From Actinernus sp. WN-2022 (lineage: Eukaryota > Cnidaria > Anthozoa > Actiniaria > Actinernidae), in assembly GCA_030867875.1 (NCBI GenBank), contig JAOWCC010000577.1, positions 91,245,740-91,309,739 of the forward strand: DNA of 64,000 nt. The letters are read 5' to 3'. Of the stretch, positions 51,537 through 55,640 are shown in pieces (the first letter of the stretch is position 1; every line of letters starts with the position of its first letter). The notes below the pieces were generated by a model, which was given only the letters and a program-made list of their open reading frames with translations, did no database searches and had not been told where the DNA came from. The position numbers and the translations under genes are program-made.

Positions 51537-54381
51537 GATATTTCGCTTGAGGTCATGACGTTTTCTATCACGACCTCTCATTATATCAACATCTGTAATA
51601 TTATATCTTTTTTTTTTTAGTCTCATGTTCGTATATTTGAATTTTTAACATAACTTCACAACTTGTAAACCCTGAAGAAGGTTCGCCGTGCCAGCCGAAA
51701 TATTGGTAAATTATAATCATTCCCAAACCGTACAAATCAGCCTTGCATCATTCAATTATTACTTTTACAATTTTGCTGATTAGATCCCTCCCAGGAGATC
51801 CGTAGGCTCGGTTTCCAGCCGTGGGGGTTTCGGTGAGCCCGGGGGGAGGCTTTGGAGAAACGACACCCCAACGGCTGAAACCGAGCCTAGGAGATCCGGT
51901 CCCTCTACTTCGTCTGTTTGGTCCCTGCACATTTTTAGATAGTATACAGATTGACCGAGCCAAATACTTTCCCGTCTGGCCCGACATACTCAGTCAATAA
52001 GATTTTTATCACGTGATCACTTTTAAATGGCGAAACAGCAAGCAAATATCGAGCCGGACAGAACAGATTTTTTCGGCCCGCTCATGTTAAACATGTACGG
52101 TCCCCAACACGTGACTTTTGTCAATGCTTTTAATAGGTAAGCGCGCAGGGAGCCGTACGGGTCACATGATAAAAGACATGATTATCTATAAGGAATCAGG
52201 TCAAATACATGCCCCAGATAGGGACCCATTTCTTTCAACAGACACAGCTGTCAGCGCAGGGTACCACCCCCATCCCCCATTTTTTACCATCTATTTTCCA
52301 TTCTGGGGGGCCTAGTGGTAATTTTAACACAGAAAATGAAATGATAACATAAGACAAAACATGCAGAACATTTGTTTCTAGATTATGCCTTTTAGTTTTG
52401 AAGATATTTAAGAACAAATTATATTTAATATTGAGTTTTCTCTCAAGAGGAGATGGCTGGTAGCAGGTTCAAGGTTCAAGGTTCAAGGTTTATATTTCCA
52501 CAAAACAAAACAATCATTACATTTACATGCGACAAAAGATATTTGCTAATGTGGAGGAGCACAAGCATAAAACCACGAGGGTTACCAAAGTTGCTTATGC
52601 CATAACCCCCCCCCCCCCCACCCCACCCCAAAATGGGTCCGTCGAGAGGGCATGTGTTTTGACCTGCTCCCTAACTGATAGCACTGAACAAATTAATGAC
52701 GGCAGAAAGATATACATGCATACATTACATAGTGAAATGTCATGTAACGCTTCGTCCTCCATTGAAAACAATTGCACTAGATCACCTGTAAATGTAGAAC
52801 TCGTAAAAATGCGCACAATCTTTGGCTTGGCAACAAAGTTGGCGCCCAGGTTCCCGCAGACAGCTTGTTTGTACCGAGCAGCCAGCTCAGGGAACTGGTG
52901 AAGGCTACTTTTCGCGGCAGGGGCGAGATCTGCTGTGACATCATTGGGTAGCACTTGACCCTGTGATAGGGAGGCCGCCGAAGCCGCGCCATTGTTTAAA
53001 TGATATACTCCAGCAAGGTGCAGGGGTAGCTTTGTTATACAGGTTTTCCTTGAGAAAAAGAGAAAAACGACGTTGTAATGACAACGACGATGACGATGAA
53101 GGAGCCTTTTGCAGGGTGCAATCACGTGGTTATACGGAGGGCAAAAAAATGACTTCATTTATTTAGAGGTACTTGTGCTATTTTTCACTTCCAATCGATT
53201 CTAAAATAGCGTTTGGAAATTTGTTTGCCGTCCAGTAAAGCCTTTCCCATGTATCACGAGCGCAGTTCATTGGCTATTGAAGTGATATCTCAGCACGTGA
53301 CTGTTTCCTGCAAAAGACCCATTTCTCGGTAATCTCGTTTCCACAGCCCGCGATCTTTTGGCCAGCGCCAAGCTACCGCTGGCCGAAAAAATCGCGGGTA
53401 CGAGATTGGGAACGAGATTGGTTCCTCGGTCGAAAATTCCTTTTCGTGCGCAGTCTCGCGAAACCGAGTCAAAGTCAAATATGACAATCACCGGCGAGAA
53501 ACATTTTGCAAGTTTGCCAATCTCGGTAAGGTTAATTTCGATATTTCCTTTTCTATCCAACGTATCGCAACCAAACTTTCTGTGCGAAATAGTGTTAACT
53601 GAAAGATTTACTCGAATCGAGCGAATTTTAAAATGTTTAGATTTTTTTGTGTGTGCCGATACTCAGGGAATGATATTTATAAAGTCTGGCGGGAAGTACA
53701 CTGGAAGCAAGAGTGTTACCTCTTATTCTTCCCAATAAAGATCTAAAACATCTAAGTCTTCTCGTTTCGCGGCTACCATGATTTCATTAATTCAGATTTA
53801 CAGGCAAATACGGCAATATACCACTTATAAACACCATTCCAAAGTATCAACACAACTCCTGAAACCTTCCTAAACGCTTTAAAATTCACTCGAATCCCAT
53901 AAGAGTTCGCATAATTCTTTCAATATATTTTCCTATCGGCACAGAAAGTTCCGTTGCGATTGAATATAAAAATGGAAATGTCAATTCAAACTTACCGCGA
54001 CTGGCAAACTCGCCCTACCTCTCAAAAATGATTTGACCTTGACCTTCAACCGGTTTCTTGAGACTGTGATGGAGGAATCTAGATCAGTTCCCAACCAACA
54101 AAGTAAACTCACATGTTGAACCGCGATGGGGAATCGAGGCTGGCCACAGCCGCGGTGAAAGGCGAAACGTAGTTTCACCTCTCTGGCCCGAGGCAAATGT
54201 TAGAGGAATGAAACTACTAATTAGAACGAATTTTTAGAGAGCTTTTTGAAACAATGCTCTACATTTATTCATGCCATCAAATTCCGTACGGTGATAAGCT
54301 TGCTTACCTGTTTCTTGGACTCTTTTGTTCGTCTTCCAATAACATTATTGATTGGTCTTGTTTTGTACATGCTGTTCCCAT
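11260..54381 (-). CDS. DUF4062-NACHT-WD40 protein, NWD1-like, 16 coding exons (whole gene span)
   Basis: Sixteen minus-strand exons join with matching phases into 1813 codons plus a TGA. Joined order: 54381-54308, 53048-52786, 50334-50249, 49526-49410, 45482-45318, 42492-42327, 41149-40860, 29165-28362, 24891-24679, 22114-21871, 19635-19326, 18372-17927, 17022-16756, 15903-14652, 13842-13688, 11849-11260. Visible motifs: RIFTSSTFTD and VDMRWGVRE of the DUF4062-type N-terminal domain (about residues 100-190), P-loop GESGCGKTS (590-598), Walker B LLIVLDSLDQ (677-686), the family signature LLWVRIRADLGGYLV (exon 11), and WD40 blade endings such as VSVWEVSTGK from about residue 1085 to the end. 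The family (NWD1/NWD2 and the related invertebrate proteins) are cytoplasmic STAND NTPases. Length is close to the 1.5-1.8 thousand residues usual for it. No signal peptide or membrane segment is seen. A role in sensing or innate immunity is inference from the family. Symbol withheld because orthology to vertebrate NWD1 is untested. Confidence 0.9.
12781..13014. mobile_element. Foldback element, arms about 95 bp
   Basis: AAACATTGTCATCAACCTCT at the left and its complement near 12994-13014; CTCTAGGGAGACTG in both arms. The frames read through it on both strands are arm translations, not genes. Confidence 0.72.
13120..13671. mobile_element. TTAA-flanked MITE with AGTGCATATAAGCCC ends
   Basis: AGTGCATATAAGCCCTGGCC and its complement at the far end; TTAA on both sides (13116-13119, 13672-13675). 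The interior has a second inverted pair with TGATGACGTCA. TTAA duplications are typical of piggyBac and Kolobok. Confidence 0.75.
13688..13842 (-). CDS. NWD1-like gene, exon 15 (WD40 blade)
   Basis: 155 nt, acceptor TTCACCAG|GTGGTC, donor TTTCCAG|GTAATG, phase 2 in and phase 1 out. It reads WSSSSDGHYCVSVHRRE and YSYEYVVWDVKQEKQ, one WD blade. The intron-side flank carries a TTAA-type MITE that ends 16 nt from the last exon base. Confidence 0.88.
13930..14160 (-). mobile_element. tRNA-derived SINE
   Basis: On the minus strand: tRNA-like head with box B GGATTTGATTCCCGG, then a body with TCTCCGGGTTCTCCGGTTTT. The same body follows a tRNA-like head at 42010-42240 (+). Confidence 0.65.
14652..15903 (-). 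CDS. NWD1-like gene, exon 14 (main WD40 block)
   Basis: 1252 nt, acceptor ATGTAAAG|GGGAGG, donor ACTATG|GTGAGT, phase 1 in and phase 2 out, about 417 residues without a break. Blade endings in order: VSVWRMTTGQ, IKLYSLESG, IRALDVKTRE, LELWNIKDGG, IKIVNLSSGE, LRVWDLQKN, VGLMNVRNG, MFLYDLVKRR, INIYDVTSGN. Nine blades in one exon contrast with the finely split NACHT part. Confidence 0.93.
16205..16460. repeat. Dispersed repeat, GGCCCGCTCA family copy
   Basis: Shares TGGCTCGAGGTCATGACGTA, CGGCCCGCTCACGT and the ACTCAGTCAATA word with copies at 36070-36430, 43775-44035, 45000-45070, 51495-51560 and 51930-52180. Confidence 0.65.
16756..17022 (-). CDS. NWD1-like gene, exon 13 (first WD40 blade)
   Basis: 267 nt, acceptor TTCATTGTGAG|GTCGAA, donor AGCGCTG|GTGAGT, phase 1 at both ends. 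It encodes RIQKTDSKFLQDLLHQAQ, a PGGPMVHSL turn, and a first WD blade: LTVSDDGRLVVSASSDSSVS then VWEVSTGK. Another AG 12 nt downstream would give the wrong phase. Confidence 0.86.
17352..17416. repeat. Short hairpin palindrome
   Basis: GTGTTTTATCAAGTTTAAAA and its near complement around GGGCGAAGCCC. Confidence 0.7.
17563..17650. repeat. AT-rich inverted repeat
   Basis: TGAATTCTTAATTAGGATGA at the left and TCATCCTAATTAGCAATTCA at the right, plus inner TTTATATAAA on both sides. Confidence 0.65.
17927..18372 (-). CDS. NWD1-like gene, exon 12
   Basis: 446 nt, acceptor TGTATTCCAG|GTATCT, donor CTGCTAG|GTATTT (weaker donor), phase 2 in and phase 1 out. The split Arg gives ARYLNIED. It holds LSDYFIGRWSKGVFKPF, ADRLVAQQPLVY, YNYRKLNELPFHLVRA and VLCNFEFLMTNLKA, the helical segment between NACHT and WD40 in this family. 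The weak donor is supported by the exact phase match and the family-like QLLGR junction with exon 13. Confidence 0.88.
19326..19635 (-). CDS. NWD1-like gene, exon 11 (winged-helix-like region)
   Basis: 310 nt, acceptor ATTTTCAG|GTGCCA, donor GCGCGAG|GTAAAT, phase 1 in and phase 2 out. It contains DRVERQHGHVLVTHALGYV, GLTESELEDVLSCDDEVL and PPLLWVRIRADLGGYLV, the most conserved block of the family, and ends WYHRQFIEAARAR. Confidence 0.94.
19847..20092. mobile_element. Foldback MITE with 9-bp target duplication (Mutator-like)
   Basis: Arms of roughly 100 bp: ACAAGGAGCAGAGTAGTATT ... AATACTACTCTGCTCCCTGT. GGTTTTATC flanks both sides (19838-19846, 20093-20101). Both arms carry a GCCGCCATCTTG (YY1-like) word. 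Confidence 0.85.
20140..20726 (-). mobile_element. 5'-truncated LINE, reverse-transcriptase C-terminus
   Basis: ORF 20361-20726 contains DHLQVLQNNAARLMLD and LNWQPLYLRRRYHRCITIFK, a CR1/L2-like C-terminal domain. The 3' end is an AAT-type microsatellite at 20139-20152. Sits in intron 10. Confidence 0.75.
21018..21100 (-). mobile_element. LINE 3' end fragment
   Basis: Minus strand: GTAAAGCGCTTAGAGCAG, AGCGCTATATAAATCAGATA and a TTA microsatellite, the same tail as the LINEs at 46930 and 57296. Confidence 0.6.
21263..21809. mobile_element. MITE split by a SINE
   Basis: AGGGACCGTC at 21263 and GACGGTCCCT at 21799-21808, with an inner pair CCACTGGACGTTTAAGG / CCTTAACGTCCAGTGG (21270-21409). The SINE at 21421 lies between the inner pair and the right end. 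Confidence 0.5.
21421..21795 (+). mobile_element. tRNA-derived SINE with LINE-type tail
   Basis: Box A-like TATCTCAGTTGGTAGAGCA, box B-like GGGGTCCGAATCCCG, a 260-bp body and the tail GTAAAGCGCTATGAGACT ... ATGGCGCTATCTAAATATGG followed by ATT repeats. Confidence 0.8.
21871..22114 (-). CDS. NWD1-like gene, exon 10
   Basis: 244 nt, acceptor TTCATTCAG|GCATTT, donor GTGAGAG|GTAAAG, phase 0 in and phase 1 out. It reads AFLPAECFVEVPRLPRDDAV, then ILVKWLGMEDRTFSADQ and SLPIFVRVAFDEAIRWKSYS. This matches the end of the NACHT module (small helical domain) in NWD1-like proteins. Confidence 0.92.
22181..22502. mobile_element. MITE with GGTCAAAACAATGG ends
   Basis: GGTCAAAACAATGG at 22181 and CCATTGTTTTGACC at 22489-22502; inner GGGACCCAATTTTG mirrored as well. 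Carries a G tract. It lies 67 bp outside exon 10. Confidence 0.75.
22778..22926. mobile_element. Foldback element, 149 bp
   Basis: AATAGACCTTTCCCGCAT and its complement form the ends; GAACAATGGCACCAAGTCGA is mirrored inside. Confidence 0.8.
23735..24005 (-). mobile_element. LINE 3' end remnant
   Basis: Minus strand reads RLELSNETRELDSLTTFRRA, the last residues of a LINE ORF2, then a UTR ending in TTA/TCA microsatellite. Confidence 0.6.
24679..24891 (-). CDS. NWD1-like gene, exon 9 (Walker B)
   Basis: 213 nt, phase 0 both ends, acceptor TATTCTAAG|GACATT, donor CTCAAG|GTAAGG. It encodes PLLIVLDSLDQFG with the Walker B aspartates, then SWLPMTLPDHVHIIVSTIPD, the sensor strand of STAND NTPases. 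It joins exon 8 directly; no intermediate exon is needed to keep the family order. Confidence 0.9.
25813..26303. mobile_element. TTAA-flanked palindromic MITE with AGTGCAACTAACCCC ends
   Basis: Arms of about 140 bp start AGTGCAACTAACCCCTTTTG and are mirrored at the right. TTAA is on both sides (25809-25812, 26304-26307). The first six bases match the other TTAA element at 13120. Confidence 0.82.
26426..26525. mobile_element. Partial CCAAT-rich MITE
   Basis: GAGCGGTTTTCGATTGAGTG followed by several CCAATCACGA words; the other end is missing. Confidence 0.55.
26611..27055. mobile_element. Inverted-repeat element with GGGGGAGTACTCC-type ends
   Basis: GGGGGAGTACTCC at the left and GGAGTACCCCTCCCCC at the right; GGATAGGGGTGTGCCGCG is mirrored as CGCGGCACATACCTAT. 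ACCCTATTTAAGGG words inside. Confidence 0.6.
27281..27958. mobile_element. CCAAT-rich MITE hosting a nested foldback element
   Basis: Ends AGAGCGGATTTCAATTGACT and GACACTCAATCAC. Its interior is interrupted at 27417-27700 by another inverted-repeat element (GTGGAATGGTTAGGAAAC / GTTTCCTAACCATTCCAC). Confidence 0.6.
28141..28347. mobile_element. Complete CCAAT-rich MITE beside the exon 8 donor
   Basis: GAGCGGTTTTCAATTGAGTG at the left and CACTCAATTGAAAACCGCTC at the right, over 20 bp of perfect inverted repeat. Its right end lies 14 bp from exon 8, just inside the intron. Confidence 0.82.
28362..29165 (-). CDS. NWD1-like gene, exon 8 (NACHT P-loop; long insert)
   Basis: 804 nt, acceptor TTTTTCAG|GTTTAC, donor AGACAT|GTGAGT, phase 0 both ends, so 268 codons (residues 388-655). 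The order is: helical stretch, CEKFYGREDVL (about 437-447), a low-complexity stretch of about 125 residues rich in S, N, G, E and K, then SPLVIHGESGCGKTS with the Walker A lysine at residue 597, then a strand and helix ending LLRSVCRQICAIYDED. The low-complexity part has no stop and no clear internal acceptor/donor pair with better sense, so I keep it as coding. Confidence 0.88.
29314..30121 (-). mobile_element. 5'-truncated LINE with 9-bp target duplication
   Basis: ACCGACACT flanks both sides (29305-29313, 30122-30130). ORF 29504-30034 carries YYNAMIKPVFSYASVVWQ, ILRLQKRAARVMLD and IQLWNSLPADLKKQ, the C-terminal third of a CR1/L2-like ORF2. It interrupts a hairpin MITE whose other half continues at 30131 (GAGGGGAATA). 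Confidence 0.82.
30266..30747. mobile_element. TA-flanked MITE, pogo/Tc1-mariner type
   Basis: CAGTCAACTCTCTCTTAAGC at the left, TTGCGACC-side complement at the right ending GAGAGTTGACTG, with TA on both sides. AAGCGACCAC words repeat inside. CAGT ends and a TA duplication fit the pogo branch. Confidence 0.75.
30785..31828 (+). repeat. 14/15-bp satellite, left block
   Basis: GGCATTAGGAATAT and GGCATTAGGGAATAT units alternate with GGTATTAGGGAATA and a recurring GGGAATACTGAGGTATTAGG longer unit. About 1.05 kb. Confidence 0.92.
32010..32720 (+). repeat. 83-bp tandem array, about eight copies
   Basis: GTGGGAAATATATGGGCAAC starts at 32092, 32175, 32258, 32341, 32424, 32507 and 32590, exactly 83 bp apart. 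Confidence 0.92.
32862..33030 (+). repeat. Short tandem repeat with CAGAATTCCAGATGGCTGAT unit
   Basis: About three diverged copies of a 55-60 bp unit carrying GGAGTCC(A/G)G and GAATTCC. Confidence 0.6.
33040..36069. other. Interior of the inserted segment, no clear gene
   Basis: AT-rich. A GCCATCTTG word at 33940 precedes an ATG at 34087 that reads MEKSEAFSKPRKR and meets a good donor AAAAAG|GTAAGA at 34125; a fitting acceptor CTTTCAG|GAAGG at 34949 would continue KDYQEIIISCQRISKETF to a stop near 35039, 43 residues in all. I do not recognise it. A diverged inverted copy of the 41490-41965 repeat is at about 34450-34640. Confidence 0.3.
36070..36430. repeat. Dispersed repeat, GGCCCGCTCA family copy
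   Basis: Contains ATGACCCATACGGCCATGTG, GTGGGCCGGAAAAAGCTGTC, TATTGACTGAGTTAGG and, inverted, CATGACCTCAAGCCAAATAT. Confidence 0.65.
37991..38622 (+). repeat. 316-bp direct duplication
   Basis: GTGGGCCATATAATTCCCAT begins at 37991 and again at 38307; the copies differ at only a few sites over more than 250 bp. Confidence 0.9.
38693..40338 (+). repeat. 14/15-bp satellite, right block
   Basis: Same units as the left block. From about 39840 it becomes mostly pure 15-bp units, so frames stay open on both strands (for example PYSLM/IPYSL pentapeptides on the minus strand at 39785-40219); these are not genes. Confidence 0.93.
40860..41149 (-). CDS. NWD1-like gene, exon 7
   Basis: 290 nt, acceptor TTTTCTTCAG|TTACTG, donor ACACAAG|GTATGA, phase 1 in and phase 0 out. 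It begins VTESEIRQGIL and includes CCWFNRNIRDL, FIDVDKDGKVD (family-like, with an EF-hand-like acidic cluster that is probably chance) and AQRLLGDLKKDVLIRHL. VTExEIxxG and CCWFxRxIxDL are conserved positions of the region between the DUF4062 and NACHT parts. Confidence 0.9.
41345..41440 (-). mobile_element. tRNA-Glu-like sequence, probably SINE head
   Basis: Minus strand: GTTTAGCGTAGTGGTATCAC, a CTTCACG loop (anticodon TTC) and GGAGTTTGAATCCTGG box B. The acceptor arms do not pair well, so not a functional tRNA. Confidence 0.5.
41490..41965. repeat. Two diverged direct copies of a 170-200 bp repeat
   Basis: AGAACGCGAACGTAAGAAAG / AGAACGTGAACGCAAGGAAG, TTTTTCGAAAATGTGGATG / TTTTTCGAAAATCTGGATG and GATAAACAC / AATAAACAC recur in order. 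Confidence 0.6.
42010..42240 (+). mobile_element. tRNA-derived SINE
   Basis: GTAACGCTCGTCTCTCAC, box B CGGGTTCGATACCTGG, then a body with CTCCAGGTTCTCCGGTTTTC and CCGTAAAAATCATCATGCGA, as in the SINE at 13930-14160. Confidence 0.65.
42327..42492 (-). CDS. NWD1-like gene, exon 6
   Basis: 166 nt, acceptor TCTCGCAG|CCTATC, donor ATGTCAG|GTAAAA, phase 0 in and phase 1 out. It starts PISSRIPDYL and continues through a charged, probably helical stretch (WRMMFEKLQNALRKAASKSL). Continuation of YILQ with PISS matches the family. Confidence 0.9.
43115..43370 (-). mobile_element. tRNA-derived SINE, minus strand
   Basis: Minus strand head GGTTAGCTCAGTGGTTAAGC with box B GCGGGTTCAAGCCCCGG, and a tail ending in TTACTTACTTAC. 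Frames read through it are not genes. Confidence 0.75.
43370..43525. mobile_element. MITE with repeated GCAACATTGCGCGCAA words
   Basis: Alternating GCAATATTGC / GCAACATTGC words in both directions around a short palindrome GATCGAGTTCTACTTC. A similar element is at 49650-49770. Confidence 0.5.
43775..44035. repeat. Dispersed repeat, GGCCCGCTCA family copy
   Basis: ATCACATGACCCGTACGGCT, GCGGGCCGGAAAACAGTATC and GTATTGACGGAGTGAGATT match the other copies. Confidence 0.65.
44198..44996. mobile_element. Long inverted-repeat element, 0.8 kb
   Basis: TTGCACTATTACGTCAGTTG ... CAACTGACGTCATAGTGCAA at the ends and CATGTTAAGGCCTGGTTCA / TGAACCAGGCCTTAACATG further in. The right arm is broken by a small nested hairpin (GCAGAATCCTTT ... 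AAAGGATTCTGG). Confidence 0.65.
45318..45482 (-). CDS. NWD1-like gene, exon 5 (LGQKYGFRPFPP motif)
   Basis: 165 nt, phase 0 at both ends, acceptor ATCCATAG|GCATTT, donor CTGCAG|GTATCA. It reads AFLGQKYGFRPFPPRIPQKE and ends WFKCDYNSIPPSYILQ. FLGxKYGxRP and NSIPPxYxLQ are conserved in this family. It follows FV of exon 4 without a gap. Confidence 0.92.
46053..46245. mobile_element. Second copy of the hairpin element, left arm shortened, centre inverted
   Basis: Same ends as 10237-10494 but the left arm stops after TGAATGCAATGA, and the central 50 bp (AGGTGCAAAATGCGAAACTA...) is the reverse complement of the other copy's centre. Confidence 0.75.
46440..46858 (+). mobile_element. Two tandem tRNA-derived SINE copies
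   Basis: CGTTGGGTTCGA(T/G)TCCCACTTG is at 46455 and 46708, each followed by the same 150-bp body (TCGTAGGGCGTGCACAC ... CGGCAAACATGATTTTATAT). Only the second keeps the head TAGCTCAGTTGGTAGAGCA. The acceptor stem and anticodon loop (8 nt) do not fit a working tRNA. Confidence 0.75.
46930..48145 (-). mobile_element. 5'-truncated LINE with reverse-transcriptase core
   Basis: ORF within 47053-48213; LINE similarity begins at TVDHQILLKR (about 48145). RT motifs: LPQGSVLGPMLFLLYTAPL and FHLYADDTQIY with the catalytic Asp pair, then LQSVQNSAARL and YRAFSVSAPRLWNSLPD. Tail: GCGCTAATGGGC ... TTGGCGCTATATAAATGTAT and TTA repeats. CR1/L2-like. Lies in intron 4. Confidence 0.9.
48440..48860 (-). mobile_element. 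LINE C-terminal remnant
   Basis: Minus strand reads AFSRIGAKLWNEIPCYLRN and IKAFKIELKKILV, the end of a LINE ORF2, with decayed sequence upstream. Confidence 0.65.
49410..49526 (-). CDS. NWD1-like gene, exon 4 (VDMRWGVR motif)
   Basis: 117 nt, phase 0 at both ends, acceptor TTTACAG|GTAGTA, donor TTTGTG|GTGAGT. It reads VVDMRWGVREQSADDH, then LDLCLKELKACQQMSTGPNFV. The D-M-R-W-G-V/I-R core and the E-x-C-x-S/T-GPNFV ending are hallmarks of the N-terminal domain of NWD1-like proteins. Confidence 0.92.
49650..49770. mobile_element. Small MITE with GACACACGTTGCAACATTG ends
   Basis: GACACACGTTGCAACATTG mirrored by ACATGTTGCAGCGTGTGTC. Confidence 0.55.
50243..50248 (-). promoter_or_regulatory. GC 5' splice site of intron 3
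   Basis: The exon 3 donor reads CAG|GCAAGT. The acceptor of the same intron is a normal TTTACAG at 49527. No GT nearby gives an in-frame join to the conserved VVDMRWG. Confidence 0.75.
50249..50334 (-). CDS. NWD1-like gene, exon 3
   Basis: 86 nt between acceptor GTCAG|AC and donor CAG|GCAAGT. It encodes DTAVERNALMIHVIPKLKMF and then CQEKGYEFQ, typical of the DUF4062-type domain. The donor is GC, not GT, but has the strong CAG|GCAAGT context that known GC-AG introns show. It joins exon 4 in phase 0 as FQ-VVDMRWG. The frame would also stay open a few codons upstream of the chosen acceptor, but only this acceptor gives the conserved TFTD junction. Confidence 0.88.
50362..50649. mobile_element. 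CCAAT-rich MITE next to the exon 3 acceptor
   Basis: TAGAGCGG at the left and CAATTGAAATCCGCTCTA at the right; many ACCAATCACGA words. It ends 28 bp from exon 3 on the intron side. Part of another copy follows at 50650-50765. Confidence 0.75.
50826..51312. repeat. 84-bp tandem array in alternating dimers
   Basis: AGCTTAGTGAAAG recurs at 50828, 50912, 50996 and onward every 84 bp, about 5.8 copies. Odd and even units differ at three fixed sites (GTCCC/GACCC, CTCGATG/CTCAATG, GACTAG/GACGAG), so the true unit is 168 bp. 84 is divisible by 3, so minus-strand frame 50748-51281 stays open; not a gene. Confidence 0.93.
51495..52180. repeat. Two dispersed-repeat copies around an inverted repeat
   Basis: 51495-51560 has ACTTATTGACTGAGTGGGAG and CGCTTGAGGTCATGACG; 51930-52180 has ACTCAGTCAATAAGATTTTT and TCGGCCCGCTCATGTT. 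Between them is an inverted repeat, AGGCTCGGTTTC...GAAACCGAGCCT (51808-51890). Confidence 0.6.
52786..53048 (-). CDS. NWD1-like gene, exon 2 (DUF4062 start)
   Basis: The acceptor is a long pyrimidine tract ending CTCAAG|G; the donor is ACATTTACAG|GTGATC, phase 1. The exon holds LPNDVTADLAPAAKSS, FPELAARYKQAV and ends with KIVRIFTSSTFT, the first strand of the DUF4062-type domain. The donor G plus AC of exon 3 gives the Asp of TFTDTAVERN. A reading frame continuing past the donor is intronic and loses similarity at once. Confidence 0.85.
54308..54381 (-). CDS. NWD1-like gene, exon 1 (start codon)
   Basis: The ATG at 54381-54379 sits in ACCATGG, a near-ideal Kozak context. The 74-nt coding part begins MGTACTKQDQ and ends in phase 2 at CAG|GTAAGC; the split codon AG|G matches exon 2 exactly. 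A second in-frame ATG lies 12 codons on. A different frame also has an ATG (MQRYHG...) but ends in a phase that does not fit exon 2. A TACTTAG sequence about 30 nt upstream could be a splice acceptor, so a non-coding first exon further up is possible. Confidence 0.72.
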
Positions 54382-54653
54382 GGTAACGCTGCATTGTAGA
54401 CTGTGCTGCCTAAGTACATATTAATAGCAAATTAAAATGAAGCAAAACGAAATAATATCAATGTACACCTATTTTAACAAGAGATTAATAGTTTCCTTCG
54501 AATAGGACATTTCATTATGGCATCATGTTACTTCCACTACCAGAACTTTTCAAATTCTCTTTCTCATTCAGATTCTCATTCAGAATTCCAAGACAATGCT
54601 CCAAATTAGACCTCGGTTTTAGGGCCGCAAGCGTGCACGAAAACTGCTTGACA

Positions 54654-55070
54654 GTTAGAGCAGATTTCGTGCTGCGCCGTATTTCTGTAATTTGATTGGA
54701 TCAGCAGGCTAGGGCAAAAACAATAGGAAACCATTTCAACGTCACGGCATGCCGCACGGTAACCGTACTCGTACTGTAGTCAGTGCTGTAGTTTGTCCCA
54801 CTCATTCGAAATCTGCTCTAGCCTTACCGCAACCGTACTGTAACTCACTGTACAGTCACTTTAACTCTGTACAGTCACCATAACTCAGACAAAAACATAG
54901 GGAAACCACTTCAATGCCATGGCATGCCGTGCGCGAGATTCATTGCCGTAACAACAACTGAATTTCACTTATTTATACACGGCTCATGCGTTTAATTGCA
55001 GCATAAGCTGATGTGGCAGTGTTTAGACTGCAACGGAAACGTACCACTCATACGAAATCTGCTCTATGTT
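54654..55070. mobile_element. Two adjoining MITE units with AGAGCAGATTTCGTG ends
   Basis: TAGAGCAGATTTCGTG (54655), TTCGAAATCTGCTCTA (54807-54822) and ATACGAAATCTGCTCTAT (55053-55070). Inside are GTAACCGTACTCGTACTGTA and CTGTACAGTCA words. A related fragment is at about 24465-24650 (GCGGATTTCGTATGGCAAG, TAAGTTATAGTACGGGTACG twice). Confidence 0.6.
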
Positions 55071-55179
55071 CAAGTAGAGTAAATGTACAAGAATCGAAAT
55101 CAGACAATGTATGGAAAACACGATTGTACGCTTCCCAGCACAGCTACATCCCTCAAATTTCGATATGTTAATCTTCTAC

Positions 55180-55640
55180 TTCTACTTTATTGACTGATAA
55201 AACGGTATATCCGTATCACATCAGTATAAATAAAAAAAATCCAAATTACAATAATAAAAAATAAATAAATTAAGTAACAATACTACAATTTATATTAAAA
55301 AATAATAATAATATAATAAAAAAAAAATTAGGTTAAAATCATTCCCCTAATTCAATAAAATGTTGGTTTACAGCGGTCTTAAATTTGTTAATGTCATTAA
55401 TATTAGTTACAGTGCCGGGAAGCTTATTCCACTCTCGAGTTGACCATGGGAAAAAGCTGTTGTTATGTTGGTTACAATTCGAATGAGGTCTTAAAAATAA
55501 TAATGAGTTACCATTTCTTGAGGTACGAGGCACTGGGGTCAAATACGAGTCCTTCTCGATATCAATGCTTCCATGCACAATACGGTGGAACATTGTCAAT
55601 CGAGAGAGCCTCCTCCTACTCTCAAGAGCCTCCTCCTACT
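55180..55640 (-). mobile_element. LINE C-terminal remnant
   Basis: ORF 55339-55599 reads VPRTSRNGNSLLFLRPHSNC and FFPWSTREWNKLPGTVTN, a LINE ORF2 C-terminus, then a UTR with an A/T-rich tail to about 55180. Confidence 0.7.

Noticed and set aside
52777..52992. A frame starting MARLRRPPYH in exon 2
   Set aside because: Out of frame with the conserved RIFTSSTFTD segment of the same exon.
53981..54196. A 71-codon frame as an alternative first exon
   Set aside because: No splice donor in fitting phase and no similarity to the family N-terminus; the exon at 54308 fits exon 2 exactly.
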